This document shows, in pieces, positions 34,525-45,979 of a DNA stretch of 64,000 nt (its first letter is position 1; the number at the start of each line of letters is the position of its first letter). This DNA comes from Massilia sp. HP4 (GTDB lineage: Bacteria; Pseudomonadota; Gammaproteobacteria; Burkholderiales; Burkholderiaceae_D), in NCBI RefSeq assembly GCF_005222695.1, contig NZ_STGG01000011.1:186001-250000 (forward strand), written 5' to 3'. The notes beneath the pieces were generated by a model. The model was not told where the DNA came from. It did not search any database and saw only the letters and a program-made list of their open reading frames with translations. Made by a program: the position numbers and the translations under genes.

Positions 34525-35342
34525 GGCCCTTGTGTGAGCTCGAGCTCGGCCACGATAGGCGCGTGGTCGGACAGCTTGGCCCACAGCGCGCCGTGCAGCA
34601 CCTTGGCGCTGTTGACCTTGAAGCCGCGCACATAGATGCGGTCGAGCCTGAACCACGGCAGCATGGCCGGGAAGGTGCGGGCCGGCGCCAGGCGCGGCTG
34701 GCGGCCGGCCCAGCTGCGCACCATATCGCCCATCGGCGAGCGCGGTCCCAGCTTGTCGAACACTTCTTCCACACCCAGCGCATTGCGCAGCTTGTCGCTG
34801 AGCGTGTTGCGCCAGTCGTTGAAGTCGCCCGCGATGATCACCGGCTCCCCATTCGGCGCCGAGGCGTTGACGGCCTCGATCAGCGAGGCCGTCTGGCGGC
34901 CACGGCTGCCCTCGAACAGGCCGAGGTGAACCACATAGCAGTGCACCTGGCATTCGGGCGCGCCCAGGATGCAGTGCAGGATGCCGCGCTGCTCATAGGC
35001 ATGGTCGGAAACGTCGTGGTTGTGCGAGTTCTCGATCGGCCAGCAGCTCAGCAGCGCATTGCCGTGGTGGCCGTGGTCATAGACGGCGTTCATGCCGTAC
35101 GCCGTGTGGTGGGCGTCGGCGGCAAAGTAATCGTACTGGGCTGTTTCTGGCCAGTGGCGGTGACCGCGGTCCTCCTTGCCGTAGCGTGCCTGGAAGCGGT
35201 CGTGCCGCCCTTGCACCTCTTGCAGGAAGACGACGTTGGCGTCGAATTCGGCGATGGCTTTCTTGAGCGCGATCACGCGTGGCGTGCTGCGCAGCGACGA
35301 GACGCCCTTATGAATGTTGTAGGTGGCAACACGAATTTTCAT
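34512..35342 (-). CDS. Endonuclease/exonuclease/phosphatase family protein (YbhP-like)
   Basis: A 276-residue EEP-fold hydrolase. Metal-site motifs are ATYNIHKGV at the N-terminus, VVFLQEVQG, IIAGDFNDWRN and a C-terminal LSDHAPIVAELEL. In E. coli the ybhP gene is co-transcribed with clsB, and the activity is thought to support lipid metabolism. The same pairing is seen here with a 13-base overlap. The substrate is unknown. ATG at 35342 is the first codon giving the canonical KIRVATYNIH start. Confidence 0.9.
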   Translation of the reverse strand: MKIRVATYNIHKGVSSLRSTPRVIALKKAIAEFDANVVFLQEVQGRHDRFQARYGKEDRGHRHWPETAQYDYFAADAHHTAYGMNAVYDHGHHGNALLSCWPIENSHNHDVSDHAYEQRGILHCILGAPECQVHCYVVHLGLFEGSRGRQTASLIEAVNASAPNGEPVIIAGDFNDWRNTLSDKLRNALGVEEVFDKLGPRSPMGDMVRSWAGRQPRLAPARTFPAMLPWFRLDRIYVRGFKVNSAKVLHGALWAKLSDHAPIVAELELTQGPCAV

Positions 35343-35470
35343 AAGAACATTCTACCCGGATCGGACCGGCGTTCTCGTGAAACGGGCCCAATCGTGCGCT
35401 CCAGCCAGCATGGCGCCGAGCGCGGCGGTCGGCGTCAAGCCGTCGCGCTCTTACTCACTAGCTGGAGCAT

Positions 35471-35680
35471 TCAGGCGATGGCAAGCGAGGTGTCGTACAC
35501 CGCCTCGTGGCCCGACACGATCATGCGGCGCGGGCGACTCTCTTGCTTGGCCTGTTTCTCCTGGCGCGGCGCCAGTGGGCCGCAGAGGCGCAGCCCGTCG
35601 AACAGGTCGATGAAGATGCAGTCGTCCCCTAGGGTGATTGCCTTAACTTTCTTGTCGCTATTCGGTTCGAGGTTATCCAT
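35471..35680 (-). CDS. Small hypothetical protein
   Basis: A 69-residue soluble protein. ATG at 35680 is chosen because GGGAG lies about eight bases upstream; a longer frame starts at 35698. It begins MDNLEPNSDKKVKAITLGDD and has a basic middle (APRQEKQAKQESRPRR). The early KVKAITLGDDCIFIDLFDGL pattern suggests two beta-strands. I recognise no family. It is preceded by an AT-rich promoter-like region and is probably monocistronic. Confidence 0.55.
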   Translation of the reverse strand: MDNLEPNSDKKVKAITLGDDCIFIDLFDGLRLCGPLAPRQEKQAKQESRPRRMIVSGHEAVYDTSLAIA

Positions 35681-36036
35681 TTTATCTCCCAGAATCATCC
35701 ACTTAAAAGTTGCACATCAAAAATTCACCATGGGTGAACAGCTGACCTTAATCCACACATTTACAACTGTCAAACGTGGAAAATCTCGTGCAAATACCAA
35801 AATGCAAAATTTCCTACTGTTATCAAAAAAGCACTTCAACTGTAATCAAATGTATTTTCATAGGAGAGAATGCGCTTGAGCGAGCGCATGTGCGTGGCGG
35901 CGCACAGACGATTTCCTAAAAAAGTACCTACGTACTTTTGTTAAAAAACGTCATTTTATTGCTCAACTATGTGATATTTCAATGATGATTTTGCGCAAAA
36001 GAACTGCATTTAGGAAATTTTATTTTCCTTGGGCAA
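35681..36036. other. AT-rich intergenic region without a gene
   Basis: About 356 bases, clearly richer in A and T than the flanks. It contains a palindrome AAAAGTAC-CTAC-GTACTTTT around 35920-35939 and several A- and T-runs. It probably holds the promoter of the small hypothetical gene and the downstream region of nudB. No ORF is supportable. Confidence 0.5.
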
Positions 36037-36492
36037 TCATTGCGGGAAGTGCCGGGGTAGTTGCAGGATGGCTTCGGCGTTCGACGACGAGAAGCAGCGG
36101 TCGGCGGCTTCGAGCCAGGGCAGCCAGGCATGGTTCACGTGCTCACGCGGGCTGAGGAGGATGGGGATGTCGCGCGGCACGCAGACCGAGAACACATGCT
36201 CGGTATTGTGGGTCACGCCGGGGGCGTAGCGGTGACGCCAGACAGGGTAGATTTCGTAGATATTGGCGAGCTGCCAGTCGCGCAAGGCGATGCGTTCGCC
36301 ATCGGCGACGATGCCGGTCTCTTCGAACAGCTCGCGCGCCGCGGTCTGCTCCAGCGGCTCGTCGGGCGCGTCGAGCGAACCGGTGACCGACTGCCAGAAC
36401 CCCGGCCGGTCGGCGCGCTCGAGCACCAGCACTTCCATATCGGAAGTGTAGATCACGACCAGCACCGACTCGGGGATCTTGTGGGGCTTCAT
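36037..36492 (-). CDS. nudB: Dihydroneopterin triphosphate diphosphatase
   Basis: A 151-residue Nudix hydrolase that removes pyrophosphate from dihydroneopterin triphosphate in folate synthesis. The start KPHKIPESVLVVIYT is typical of NudB. The Nudix box runs from GSLDAPDEPLEQTA into ARELFEETGI (residues about 37-60). Family features YPVWRHRYAPGVTHNTEHVF and HVNHAWLPWLEA follow. It is downstream of aspS on the same strand, a conserved neighbourhood in related bacteria; a palindromic repeat sits in the gap. Confidence 0.93.
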   Translation of the reverse strand: MKPHKIPESVLVVIYTSDMEVLVLERADRPGFWQSVTGSLDAPDEPLEQTAARELFEETGIVADGERIALRDWQLANIYEIYPVWRHRYAPGVTHNTEHVFSVCVPRDIPILLSPREHVNHAWLPWLEAADRCFSSSNAEAILQLPRHFPQ

Positions 36493-36502
36493 AAGCCGTC
36501 GC

Positions 36503-36543
36503 TGAGCGTGGGGCGGACGGCTGCGCCGCCCACCCCACGTCCA
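36503..36543. repeat. Dispersed intergenic palindrome
   Basis: Between nudB and aspS. In reverse orientation it reads TGGACGTGGGGTGGGCGGC, then GCA, then GCCGTCCGCCCCACG. It is related to the elements at 26404, 39807 and 59687. Confidence 0.6.
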
Positions 36544-36551
36544 GTCAACCC

Positions 36552-38354
<1,803 letters not shown>

Positions 38355-38423
38355 AGTTTTCGTTCCAGGTTGGTTGATTGCTCGCGCCGCCATCGAGGGC
38401 GGCCTCTGTTCTTTGATTCGGTG

Positions 38424-39047
38424 TTACTTGATCGCTGCGGCCTGGGCATTCGCCGGCACCTCGGCCGGCGCGACCACGCCCATCGAGACGATGTACTTCA
38501 GGGCCGCATCGACCGTCATGTCCAGCTCTTTCACGCGGCTGCGTTCCATCATCAGGAAGAAGCCGGAAGTCGGGTTCGGCGTGGTCGGCACGTAGACGCT
38601 CACGTAGTCGCCGCCCAGGTGGCCCGCCACTTCGCCGCCCGGCACGCCGGTGAGGAAGGCGATGGTATACGAATCGGCATGCGGATACGGAACCAGCACG
38701 GCCTGGCGGAAGGCATTGCCCGACGGCGAGAACAGCGTGTCCGACACCTGCTTGACGCTGCCGTACAGCGAGCTCACCACCGGCACCCGCTTGAGCAGGC
38801 GCTCGCCCAGGCGCACGATGTAGTTGCCGACCAGGTTGTTGGTCAAGAGGCCGGTCAGGAACACGATGGCCAGGGTCAGCACCGCGCCGAAGCCCGGTAC
38901 GTCGACGCCGAACATGGTGCGCGGCTGCCAGGCATCGGGCACGAACAGCAGCGACTGGTCGAGCGTGCCGATGATCAGGTTCAGGACCCAGGCCGTAATG
39001 ACCAGGGGCACCAGGACCAGCAAGCCGGTGATGAAATATTTGCGCAT
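38424..39047 (-). CDS. DUF502 inner-membrane protein
   Basis: A 207-residue protein with two N-terminal membrane helices (about residues 3-25 and 55-75) and a soluble C-terminal part containing VPLVITAWVLN, VPVVSSLYGSVKQVSDTL and VYVPTTPNPTSGFFLM, all characteristic of DUF502. ATG at 39047 is chosen because GGGAA precedes it by five bases; an in-frame ATG at 39080 adds eleven residues. It lies between fmdB and aspS, an order that recurs in betaproteobacteria. Function unknown. Confidence 0.9.
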   Translation of the reverse strand: MRKYFITGLLVLVPLVITAWVLNLIIGTLDQSLLFVPDAWQPRTMFGVDVPGFGAVLTLAIVFLTGLLTNNLVGNYIVRLGERLLKRVPVVSSLYGSVKQVSDTLFSPSGNAFRQAVLVPYPHADSYTIAFLTGVPGGEVAGHLGGDYVSVYVPTTPNPTSGFFLMMERSRVKELDMTVDAALKYIVSMGVVAPAEVPANAQAAAIK

Positions 39048-39096
39048 CGGATTCCCGTTGTTCTTGTTGGCGCGCGGCATCGAGGCCGCGCCTGGA

Positions 39097-39435
39097 TCAG
39101 GTGCCGCTCTTGTCGCCGCCGCTCGGCGTGGCCGGCGCCGCAGGCGTGGCCGCAGCCGCCGGGGCGCTGGACTCGGTCGACGCTACCGGTGTGGCGCCGT
39201 TGCCATTGCCGGCGCCATTGCCATTGCTGGCCGTGCCGGTGGCCGGAGGCGTGCCGCCACGGAAATCGGTCACATACCAGCCGCTGCCCTTGAGCTGGAA
39301 GCCGGCGGCAGTCACCTGTTTCTTGAAGGACGACTTGGCGCAGGACGGGCAAACGGTCAGGACCGGATCCGATATTTTTTGCAGTACATCTTTGGTAAAA
39401 CCGCATTCTTCGCAGCGGTAGGCGTAAATCGGCAT
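39097..39435 (-). CDS. FmdB-family zinc-ribbon protein
   Basis: A 112-residue protein. The N-terminal zinc ribbon has the two knuckles CEEC and CPSC (MPIYAYRCEECGF; TVCPSCAKSSFKK), as in FmdB-type putative regulatory proteins. After KGSGWYVTDFRGG there is a low-complexity Ala/Gly/Asn/Pro tail of about 55 residues. It precedes the DUF502 gene by 49 bases on the same strand. The function of the family is unsettled. Confidence 0.9.
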   Translation of the reverse strand: MPIYAYRCEECGFTKDVLQKISDPVLTVCPSCAKSSFKKQVTAAGFQLKGSGWYVTDFRGGTPPATGTASNGNGAGNGNGATPVASTESSAPAAAATPAAPATPSGGDKSGT

Positions 39436-39552
39436 GCTGAGTGCTCCGCAAAAATCTTCAAAACCCTGAATTATAAAGCTTTTACACAGGGATTTGCCGT
39501 TTGGGGCTGCAACGGCTGGCACAGACTCGGGATCGGGGCAAGCGCGCACGCA

Positions 39553-39764
39553 ACGATGTTGTTTTTCACCATCGTCAACAAGTGTTTCGTTTGCTCAAGC
39601 ATGCCGCAGATGTTTTAATACGGCCTTCTTCACCGAATGTTGGTGGTTGGAAATACCAGCCACTCCCCGCAAAGAAGAAACAGAAGACTGCGCGATGCCT
39701 GCATCAGCGCGGTCCGTACAAGAACACTAGCTTGCCAAGCCCGCGTATGCGGGCTTTTTCTTTT
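39553..39764 (+). ncRNA. Candidate small RNA with rightward terminator
   Basis: In the 479-base gap between fmdB and ubiB (both leftward) a rightward terminator is seen: AGCCCGC-GTAT-GCGGGCT (39738-39755) with TTTTTCTTTT. Upstream hairpins are ACGATG/CATCGT (39553-39575), GTGGTTGG-AAATA-CCAGCCAC (39643-39663) and a GCGC-GATGC-CT-GCATC-A-GCGC stem (39690-39710). No convincing ORF or rightward gene exists. This fits a structured noncoding RNA, but the start is not mapped. Confidence 0.45.
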
Positions 39765-39806
39765 GGCGCCGTGGCTGCGCGGACGTCAATTGAACGCGTG
39801 CCGATC

Positions 39807-39918
39807 GTAGGGTTGGCGGCTTCGACGCCGACGCGGTGATGGTTGGCAGCGAGATCATCCTGAGCGAGAACAGCGTCGATAACAATCACCGCGTCGGCGG
39901 CATAGCCGCCGACCCTAC
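39807..39918. repeat. Two inverted copies of the dispersed intergenic palindrome
   Basis: The left copy (39807-39834, reverse orientation) has GTAGGGTTGGCGGC-TTCGAC-GCCGACGCG. The right copy (39889-39917) has CGCGTCGGCGGC-ATA-GCCGCCGACCCTAC. They face each other across about 55 bases just beyond the ubiB stop. They match the consensus also found at 26404. Confidence 0.7.
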
Positions 39919-41477
39919 AGCAGGTACAGCGCCACCAGCCCCACACCGAACCCCGCCGCCATGCAGGTCAGGAACGCCAGCATGCGATTGGTCCGCCGCT
40001 GCTCGAGCAGCACCATCGCCAGCATGTCGCCATTGCCCACATGCGGGTTGGTCAACTGCCCTTTCGCTTCGCGCTCCAGCACCTGGTGCACCAGGCGCGG
40101 CAGTTGTGGGAAGATCTGGGCATAGCGCGGCGCCTCGGCGCGCAGGCGCTCGGCCAGGCCTTTCCAGCCGACCTGCTCCGTCATCCAGCGCTCCAGGTAG
40201 GGCTTGGCGGTCTTCCACAAGTCGAGATCGGGATCGAGCTGGCGACCCAGTCCTTCGATATTGAGCAGGGTCTTTTGCAGCAGCACGAGTTGCGGCTGGA
40301 CCTCGACATTGAAACGGCGCGAGGTCTGGAACAGGCGCAGCAGCACCTGGCCGAACGAGATATCCTTCAACGGCCGGTCGAAGATCGGCTCGCAGCAGGC
40401 GCGCACCGCCGCTTCCAGCTCGTCCACCCGCGTGGTCGACGGCGCCCAGCCCGATTCGATGTGCGCCTCGGCCACCCGCTTGTAGTCGCGGCGGAAGAAG
40501 GCCAGGAAATTCTGCGACAGGTAATCCTTGTCGAAATCGGTCAGGGTGCCGACGATGCCGAAGTCCAGCGCGATATAGCGGCCCAGGGTCTCGGGCGCGG
40601 TCGAGACCAGGATATTCCCCGGGTGCATGTCGGCGTGGAAGAAGCCGTCACGGAAGACCTGGGTGAAGAAAATCTCCACGCCATCGCTCGACAGCTTCTT
40701 GAGGTCGACGCCGGCCGCGGCCAGCCGGTCGATCTGCGAGATCGGGATGCCGACCATGCGCTCCATCACGATCACGCTGCTCGAGCAATAGTCCCAATAC
40801 ATCTCGGGCACCATCAGCAAGTCGGACCCGGCAAAGTTGCGGCGCAGCTGGCTGGCATTGGCGGCCTCACGCATCAGGTCCAACTCGTCGTGCAGGTATT
40901 TGTCGAACTCGGCCACGACTTCGCGCGGCTTCAGGCGCCGCGCCTCGGCCCACACGCGTTCGATCAGGCTGGCCGCCAGCCGCATCAGGGCCATGTCTTC
41001 GTCGATCAGCTTCTTCATGCCGGGACGCAGCACCTTGACCGCAACCTCCTTGCCGTCCTTCAGCTGGGCAAAGTGGACCTGGGCAATCGAGGCCGAGGCC
41101 ACCGGCTCCCGGTCGAACCGGGCAAACAGCTCGTCGGGATGGGCGCCCAGCGAGCGCGTGATCTGGGCCACGGCCAGCTCGGAACCGAACGGCGGCACCC
41201 GGTCTTGCAGCAGCGCCAGCTCGTCGGCGATATCGGGGGGCACCAGGTCGCGCCGGGTCGACAGCACCTGGCCGAACTTCACGAAGATCGGGCCCAGCTC
41301 TTCGAGCGCCTGGCGCAGGCGGATCGCGCGCGGCGAGGTGATCGTGCGCCAGAAGAAGAAGGTGTTCATCAGGCGCGCGGTGCGCGGGGCATTGATGCTG
41401 GTGACGGCGATCTCGTCGAGGCCATACCTGGTGAAGACGGTGAGGATGCGCAGCAGGCGCAGGAATTTCAATATCAT
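39915..41477 (-). CDS. ubiB: Ubiquinone biosynthesis accessory kinase-like protein UbiB
   Basis: A 520-residue member of the ABC1/UbiB family. Seen: the KxGQ-type motif [40 protein letters not shown], the Lys strand [10 protein letters not shown], the catalytic [10 protein letters not shown] and metal-binding ALDFGIVG. The C-terminus has one or two membrane helices ([20 protein letters not shown]). ATG at 41477 overlaps the ubiJ stop (ATGA); the longer upstream frame is a shadow of ubiJ. It supports aerobic ubiquinone synthesis. Confidence 0.95.
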   Translation of the reverse strand: MILKFLRLLRILTVFTRYGLDEIAVTSINAPRTARLMNTFFFWRTITSPRAIRLRQALEELGPIFVKFGQVLSTRRDLVPPDIADELALLQDRVPPFGSELAVAQITRSLGAHPDELFARFDREPVASASIAQVHFAQLKDGKEVAVKVLRPGMKKLIDEDMALMRLAASLIERVWAEARRLKPREVVAEFDKYLHDELDLMREAANASQLRRNFAGSDLLMVPEMYWDYCSSSVIVMERMVGIPISQIDRLAAAGVDLKKLSSDGVEIFFTQVFRDGFFHADMHPGNILVSTAPETLGRYIALDFGIVGTLTDFDKDYLSQNFLAFFRRDYKRVAEAHIESGWAPSTTRVDELEAAVRACCEPIFDRPLKDISFGQVLLRLFQTSRRFNVEVQPQLVLLQKTLLNIEGLGRQLDPDLDLWKTAKPYLERWMTEQVGWKGLAERLRAEAPRYAQIFPQLPRLVHQVLEREAKGQLTNPHVGNGDMLAMVLLEQRRTNRMLAFLTCMAAGFGVGLVALYLL

Positions 41478-42154
41478 CGACGATCCGGATGGTGATCTGC
41501 GCGGGCAAGAATCAGGGTGGAAGATTGCGCGGCATCGCGCTGGGCCAGCTGTTGCTCGAGGCGCGCGATGCGCTTGGCGGCGCGCTCGACGTCGTCGCGC
41601 AGGCGCACCACGTCGGTGGCGAAGGCTTCGCGCTGGACTGGCCGCACCAGTACCGGCCGCTCTTCGGCCAGGAATTCGGCCAGGTTCTCGGCCAGGCGCC
41701 GCCCCGCTTCGGCCGCGCCTTCGGCGCCGCGGCGCGCGCTCGCGACCAGGCGCTGCGCGCCCAGCGGCCCCACGACCCGCTCGAGGTCGTGCTCGGCATC
41801 CCAGCGCAAGCCATTGGCCAGCTGCGAGATCACGTTGGCGAACTCGGCGTCGCCTTCGATCTTCACGTACGACAGCGCGCGCGTGCGGTCCTGGGCGATC
41901 AGCGGCAGGTCGGCCGGCTTCACGCGGATGGTGACGCTGGCCGCGGCGTCGATCTGGCTGGCTTCGAGCAGGCCGTCGCGCGCGACGTGCAGGCGCAGCC
42001 GGACCAGGCCGGCGTCGATGCAGGCGTCCTTGCCGGCATGGCGCGCGAGCTGGGCCCGGGCCCAGGCTTCCTGGGCCAGCAAATGGTTGATCGCGGCGAC
42101 CGCGGACAGCGTGAGCGCGTGCTGCGGCGACAGGGAGGAAAGACTCGGCAACAT
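41474..42154 (-). CDS. ubiJ: Ubiquinone biosynthesis accessory factor UbiJ (SCP2 domain)
   Basis: A 226-residue protein with an N-terminal SCP2-like lipid-binding domain (about residues 15-115; the [16 protein letters not shown] helix and [15 protein letters not shown] strands). A C-terminal coiled coil follows ([20 protein letters not shown]). UbiJ scaffolds the soluble Ubi complex. It lies between the Tim44-like gene and ubiB, and overlaps ubiB by four bases. Confidence 0.88.
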   Translation of the reverse strand: MLPSLSSLSPQHALTLSAVAAINHLLAQEAWARAQLARHAGKDACIDAGLVRLRLHVARDGLLEASQIDAAASVTIRVKPADLPLIAQDRTRALSYVKIEGDAEFANVISQLANGLRWDAEHDLERVVGPLGAQRLVASARRGAEGAAEAGRRLAENLAEFLAEERPVLVRPVQREAFATDVVRLRDDVERAAKRIARLEQQLAQRDAAQSSTLILARADHHPDRR

Positions 42155-42177
42155 GAACAGGACGACCCTTAAAAAAC

Positions 42178-42207
42178 AAAACCGCCCGGGTTGACGCGGG
42201 CGGTTTT
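42178..42207. terminator. Bidirectional terminator
   Basis: AAAACCGCCCG (42178-42188) pairs with CGGGCGGTTTT (42197-42207). It lies between the Tim44-like gene and ubiJ. On the minus strand it would end or attenuate transcription from ubiE and the Tim44-like gene. Confidence 0.8.
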
Positions 42208-42275
42208 GATCTTACCAGTTCGCCGGGCGCAAACCCGGCGACACGGAATGTTTATCGAAAAATAATTCCGCCAAA

Positions 42276-43259
42276 CTAGTTCGTTTGCTGGATACCGGCC
42301 AGCACCCAGCCGCCCGAGCCCGACAGCGGCTTCGACATATTCCAGACTTCGACGAATGGCTCCGGCAGCGCGTCTTTCGCGCTGCGGATCATGGCGTTGA
42401 ACTGCACGCTCGCCAGGTAGTCGGTCGCGGTCTTTTCGATGCCCAGCAGCTGGGCGTCGATATTGACCACATCGGTGTAGTCGGCCACGCCGCCGCGCTC
42501 CTGGATTTGCATCTTGAGCTCGGCGAAGACTTCAGGCGCGGTGAATTCGCGCAGGTCGTCGGTGTCGCCGCGGTCCCAGGCCGCTTGCATGCGGATGAAG
42601 GAAGACTTCGCATGGCGCAGGAAGGTTTCGCTGTCGAAGTCGCTCGGCACGCCCCATTGTTGGTAGGCCGGCGCGGCGGCAGCGCCGCCAAAGCCCGCTG
42701 CACCACCTTTATCGAGCGCCACATTGCCCTGGAAAGCCGAAGGGCCGTTACGCAGGCCCGAGCCGATTTCTGGCGTGGCGCCGGCGCCGGCCGGCTGCGG
42801 CTTGAAGCCGGAGCCGGCACCGAACGTCGCCGCCGATGGATTGGCCGGCGTGTCCTTGCGACGCAGCATGCGCACGATGAAGAAGATCACGCCGCCGATC
42901 AGCGCGATCATGAGGATCGCCGAGATCGCGCTTGCCAGCGCGCCGCCGATGCCCAGGTGCGACAGCAGCATGCCCAGGCCCAGGCCCAGCAGTGCGCCGC
43001 CCAGGATATTACGCATCATGCTCGGTTTCTTGGCAGCAGCAGCCGCGCCCGCGGCACCTGCGCCAGCGGCGGCAGGCGCAGCCGAATTCGGCGTCTGGCG
43101 CTGCATGCTCTGGGCCGGCGCAGGGGCCGGGCCCTGCTGCTGCACGGACTGCGATTGCCGTCCCATCGAACGCTTGCCGCCCATTGGTCGGGCGAAGGCG
43201 TCCGCCACCATCGCGAACGCGGTGACTGCCAACATCGTCGTGACCAGGAATTTTTTCAT
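42276..43259 (-). CDS. Tim44-like domain membrane protein
   Basis: A 327-residue protein. N-terminal signal or anchor (MKKFLVTTMLAVTAFAMVAD), then a Gln/Pro/Ala-rich stretch, two close hydrophobic helices (about residues 85-125: GGALLGLGLGMLLSHLGIGG and a second segment), a Gly/Ala linker, and a C-terminal Tim44-like domain from about residue 200 (FDSETFLRHAKSSFIRMQAAW to the end). The role in bacteria is not well defined. It is located between ubiE and ubiJ, a conserved order in related betaproteobacteria. ATG at 43259 gives the signal sequence. Confidence 0.88.
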   Translation of the reverse strand: MKKFLVTTMLAVTAFAMVADAFARPMGGKRSMGRQSQSVQQQGPAPAPAQSMQRQTPNSAAPAAAGAGAAGAAAAAKKPSMMRNILGGALLGLGLGMLLSHLGIGGALASAISAILMIALIGGVIFFIVRMLRRKDTPANPSAATFGAGSGFKPQPAGAGATPEIGSGLRNGPSAFQGNVALDKGGAAGFGGAAAAPAYQQWGVPSDFDSETFLRHAKSSFIRMQAAWDRGDTDDLREFTAPEVFAELKMQIQERGGVADYTDVVNIDAQLLGIEKTATDYLASVQFNAMIRSAKDALPEPFVEVWNMSKPLSGSGGWVLAGIQQTN

Positions 43260-43282
43260 CGTCTCCGTCCTTAGAATTGAAA

Positions 43283-44017
43283 CTACAGTTTGATACCGGT
43301 GTGCAATGCGGCCACACCCGCCGTCAGGTTGAAGTACTGGACCCGCTCCAGTCCCACATCTTGCATCATCCCCTTCAGGGTGTCCTGGTCGGGGTGCATG
43401 CGAATCGATTCGGCCAGGTAGCGATAGCTCTCGGCATCGCCGGCGATCTTCTGGCCCAGCCACGGCAGCACCGAGAACGAATACACATCGTACGGCTTTT
43501 GCAATGGGGCGATCACTTTTGAAAATTCCAGCACCAGCAGCTTGCCGCCCGGCTTGAGCACCCGGCGCATCTCGGCCAGGGCCTGGTCTTTGTGGGTCAT
43601 ATTGCGCAAGCCGAAGGCGACGCTGACCCGGTCGAAGTAATTGTCTGGGAACGGCAATTTTTCGGCGTCACACAACATGGTTGGGGTGACAAGCCCTTTA
43701 TTCAAGAGCCGATCGCGCCCCACGCGCAACATCGACTCGTTGATGTCGGTGAGCCAGACCTCGCCGGTCTTGCCCGCCTGCTTCGCGAAGGCCTTGGCCA
43801 GGTCGCCGGTGCCGCCGGCAATATCGAGCACCTTGAAGCCGGGACGCACGCCGGCCTGGGCGATCGTGAACAGCTTCCAGGCGCGGTGCAGCCCGGCCGA
43901 CATCAGGTCGTTCATGACGTCGTACTTCGAGGCGACCGAATGGAAAACCTTGGCGACTTCCTGGACCTTCTGGTCCTCGGCGACGGTCTTGTAGCCGAAG
44001 TGGGTGGTATTGGTCAT
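43283..44017 (-). CDS. ubiE: Ubiquinone/menaquinone C-methyltransferase
   Basis: A 244-residue SAM-dependent methyltransferase for the C-methylation step of ubiquinone synthesis. Visible: [33 protein letters not shown], the SAM motif [32 protein letters not shown] and [23 protein letters not shown] at 44017 gives the canonical N-terminus; the 12-residue upstream extension is rejected. It opens the leftward ubi block. Divergent to it begins the amyloid-like cluster. Confidence 0.96.
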   Translation of the reverse strand: MTNTTHFGYKTVAEDQKVQEVAKVFHSVASKYDVMNDLMSAGLHRAWKLFTIAQAGVRPGFKVLDIAGGTGDLAKAFAKQAGKTGEVWLTDINESMLRVGRDRLLNKGLVTPTMLCDAEKLPFPDNYFDRVSVAFGLRNMTHKDQALAEMRRVLKPGGKLLVLEFSKVIAPLQKPYDVYSFSVLPWLGQKIAGDAESYRYLAESIRMHPDQDTLKGMMQDVGLERVQYFNLTAGVAALHTGIKL

Positions 44018-44487
44018 ATGTGCAGAGCAGGTGGGTGTTGCCGCATTATACAAGCAGCCCGGGGACGGGCCGCGCCATTGGGGGGCTGCGTCGAGTGGCC
44101 CCGATTTGCTGCGGTATGGAATCTTTCACACGCCCTTGTTGGACGGGCACAACGTGAAAAGCGCTAACAGGCTGCTCAGCAGCGGTGCCAGACCCATGCA
44201 ACCCTTCCAGCATAGGGACGAGCCCGGTAAGATTGATAGCACGTAACCAACAGAATTGCATTGATATCCATAAGTAAAAGTAAATACTACATGCATGATT
44301 GCACATGTCATTAAGTTTCTATTAATGTTTGTGCGCCATGGAAAATGCATTTCAGGTCTAATGGAACAATACTTTTCGTGTCAGCAACCCGCGCGACGGA
44401 ATCGGCTGCCACAGGGATGAGTCATGCCATCGCGCACCGGGACTCACAACAATGAAGCTGGCCACACCAGCGATAACGAGGGCAACG
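44018..44487. other. Divergent intergenic region between ubiE and the sigma-54 activator
   Basis: About 470 bases without a supportable gene. It includes a hairpin-forming stretch (TTTCAC at 44124-44129 paired with GTGAAA at 44154-44159, with inner GCCC/GGGC) and an AT-rich segment at 44230-44340 that likely holds the activator's promoter. Short ORFs here have no ribosome site or family resemblance. Confidence 0.45.
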
Positions 44488-45828
44488 GTGTCTGTTAAAC
44501 GTCTGTTATGCATTTCGAGTGAAGGTAGCGCACGCGCGCGCGCCTGCCATGGCGAACTACCCGGCTGGGATGTGTGCGTGGTCGAGAACATCGCCGCCGC
44601 GCGCAAGGTCCTGTCGCAGCAGCACTACGGGGTCGGCCTGCTGCTCGACCGTAGCGACGGCGCGGCCGACGCCGAGGTCGAGCGCTTCCTGCGCCAGCAC
44701 CACCACACGCGCTGGATCGGCGTATTCGATGCGCCACGCCTCGAACAGCCGGCGCTGCGCGAGCTGGTCGCCGCCCACCTGTTCGATTTCCATACGCGTC
44801 CGGTCGACGCCTTGCGCCTGAAGCATTCGCTCGGCCATGCGCACGGCATGGCGACGCTGGCCAAGACCATCCCGCCGCAGCGGCGCCTGGACGCCCAGCG
44901 CGCCAGCCACATCGACGGCGCTTCGCGCGCCATCGAGCGCCTGCGCGCCCACATCGACAAGATCGCCGCGGTCGACGCGCCGGTGCTGATTTCGGGCGAG
45001 AGCGGCAGCGGCAAGGAACTCGCGGCCCAGGAGATCCACCTGCAGTCGCAGCGCGCGGGCGGCCCCTTCATCGCCATCAATTGCGCGGCCGTGGCGCCGG
45101 CCCTGATCCACTCGGAACTGTTCGGCCACGAGCGCGGCGCCTTCACCGGCGCCACCCGCGACAAGCAGGGCCTGCTCGAAGCGGCATGCGGCGGCAGCAT
45201 CTTTCTGGACGAGATCGGCGACCTGCCGCTCGACCTGCAGGCGAGCCTGCTGCGCTTCCTGCAGGAGCGCGTGATCTACCGCGTCGGCGGCACCCGCACC
45301 ATCGCGGTCGATGCGCGCGTGATTGCCGCCACCCACGTCAACCTGCCGCAGGCGGTGGCCGAGGGTCGCTTCCGCGAAGACTTGTACTACCGCCTGAGCG
45401 TGTTCCCGATCCGGGTGCCGCCGCTGCGCGAACGCAAGGAAGACTTGCCGCTGCTGACCGACCTCATCTTCAACAAGTATGCGGCCGAACGCAGCCCGCA
45501 ACTGAAGGGCGTGAGCCGCGAAGCGCTGCAGGCCATGGCGCGCTATGAATGGCCGGGCAATGTGCGCGAACTGATCAACCGGGTGCGGCGCGCCATGGTG
45601 CTGGCCGAGCAGCGCCTGATCATGCCGGAAGACCTCGACCTGCCCAGCGCCGGCCCGATCTGCCCGGTCAAGGAAGGCCTCGGCAACTCGCGCCTGTCGG
45701 CCGAGCGCGTCGCCATCGGCGAGAGCCTGGCGCGCAGCGGCAACAACATCAGCCAGGCCGCGCGCGACCTGGGTGTCTCGCGCATGACACTGTATCGCCT
45801 GATGGCCAAGCACTCGATTTCCTCGTAA
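44488..45828 (+). CDS. VpsR-like sigma-54-dependent activator of the fibre operon
   Basis: About 446 residues. The N-terminal 120 residues look like a degenerate receiver domain (LLCISSEGSARARACHGELP, then GVGLLLDRSDGA). The central AAA+ domain has Walker A ISGESGSGKELAAQEI, the sigma-54 contact motif ERGAFTGAT, GGSIFLDEIGDLPLDLQ, and the arginine-finger region FREDLYYRLSVFPIRVPPLR. The C-terminal Fis-type HTH is ISQAARDLGVSRMTLYRLMA. GTG at 44488 is preferred because GAGGG lies about seven bases upstream; ATG at 44452 is an alternative. It directly precedes a near-consensus -24/-12 promoter and the amyloid-like operon. VpsR and its relatives control biofilm matrix genes, often with c-di-GMP; c-di-GMP binding here is inference. 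Confidence 0.88.
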   Translation: MSVKRLLCISSEGSARARACHGELPGWDVCVVENIAAARKVLSQQHYGVGLLLDRSDGAADAEVERFLRQHHHTRWIGVFDAPRLEQPALRELVAAHLFDFHTRPVDALRLKHSLGHAHGMATLAKTIPPQRRLDAQRASHIDGASRAIERLRAHIDKIAAVDAPVLISGESGSGKELAAQEIHLQSQRAGGPFIAINCAAVAPALIHSELFGHERGAFTGATRDKQGLLEAACGGSIFLDEIGDLPLDLQASLLRFLQERVIYRVGGTRTIAVDARVIAATHVNLPQAVAEGRFREDLYYRLSVFPIRVPPLRERKEDLPLLTDLIFNKYAAERSPQLKGVSREALQAMARYEWPGNVRELINRVRRAMVLAEQRLIMPEDLDLPSAGPICPVKEGLGNSRLSAERVAIGESLARSGNNISQAARDLGVSRMTLYRLMAKHSISS

Positions 45829-45979
45829 GCCTCTCCCCCGCCCCGCCGTCGGCCCTCTCCTACGGCGTCTTCCCTTGATTTAACAGGCTTTTCTCGCGTG
45901 CACCTTGCTTGCCGGCAGCGTGCGCTCGCCACGCTTTCACTCTGTAGAAAGGCTGTATCGCTTGCAAATTGATACAGTT

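Noticed and set aside
41478-42179. Extended N-terminus of ubiB (754-codon frame)
   Set aside because: The extension is the out-of-frame shadow of ubiJ; the canonical UbiB start is the ATG at 41477.
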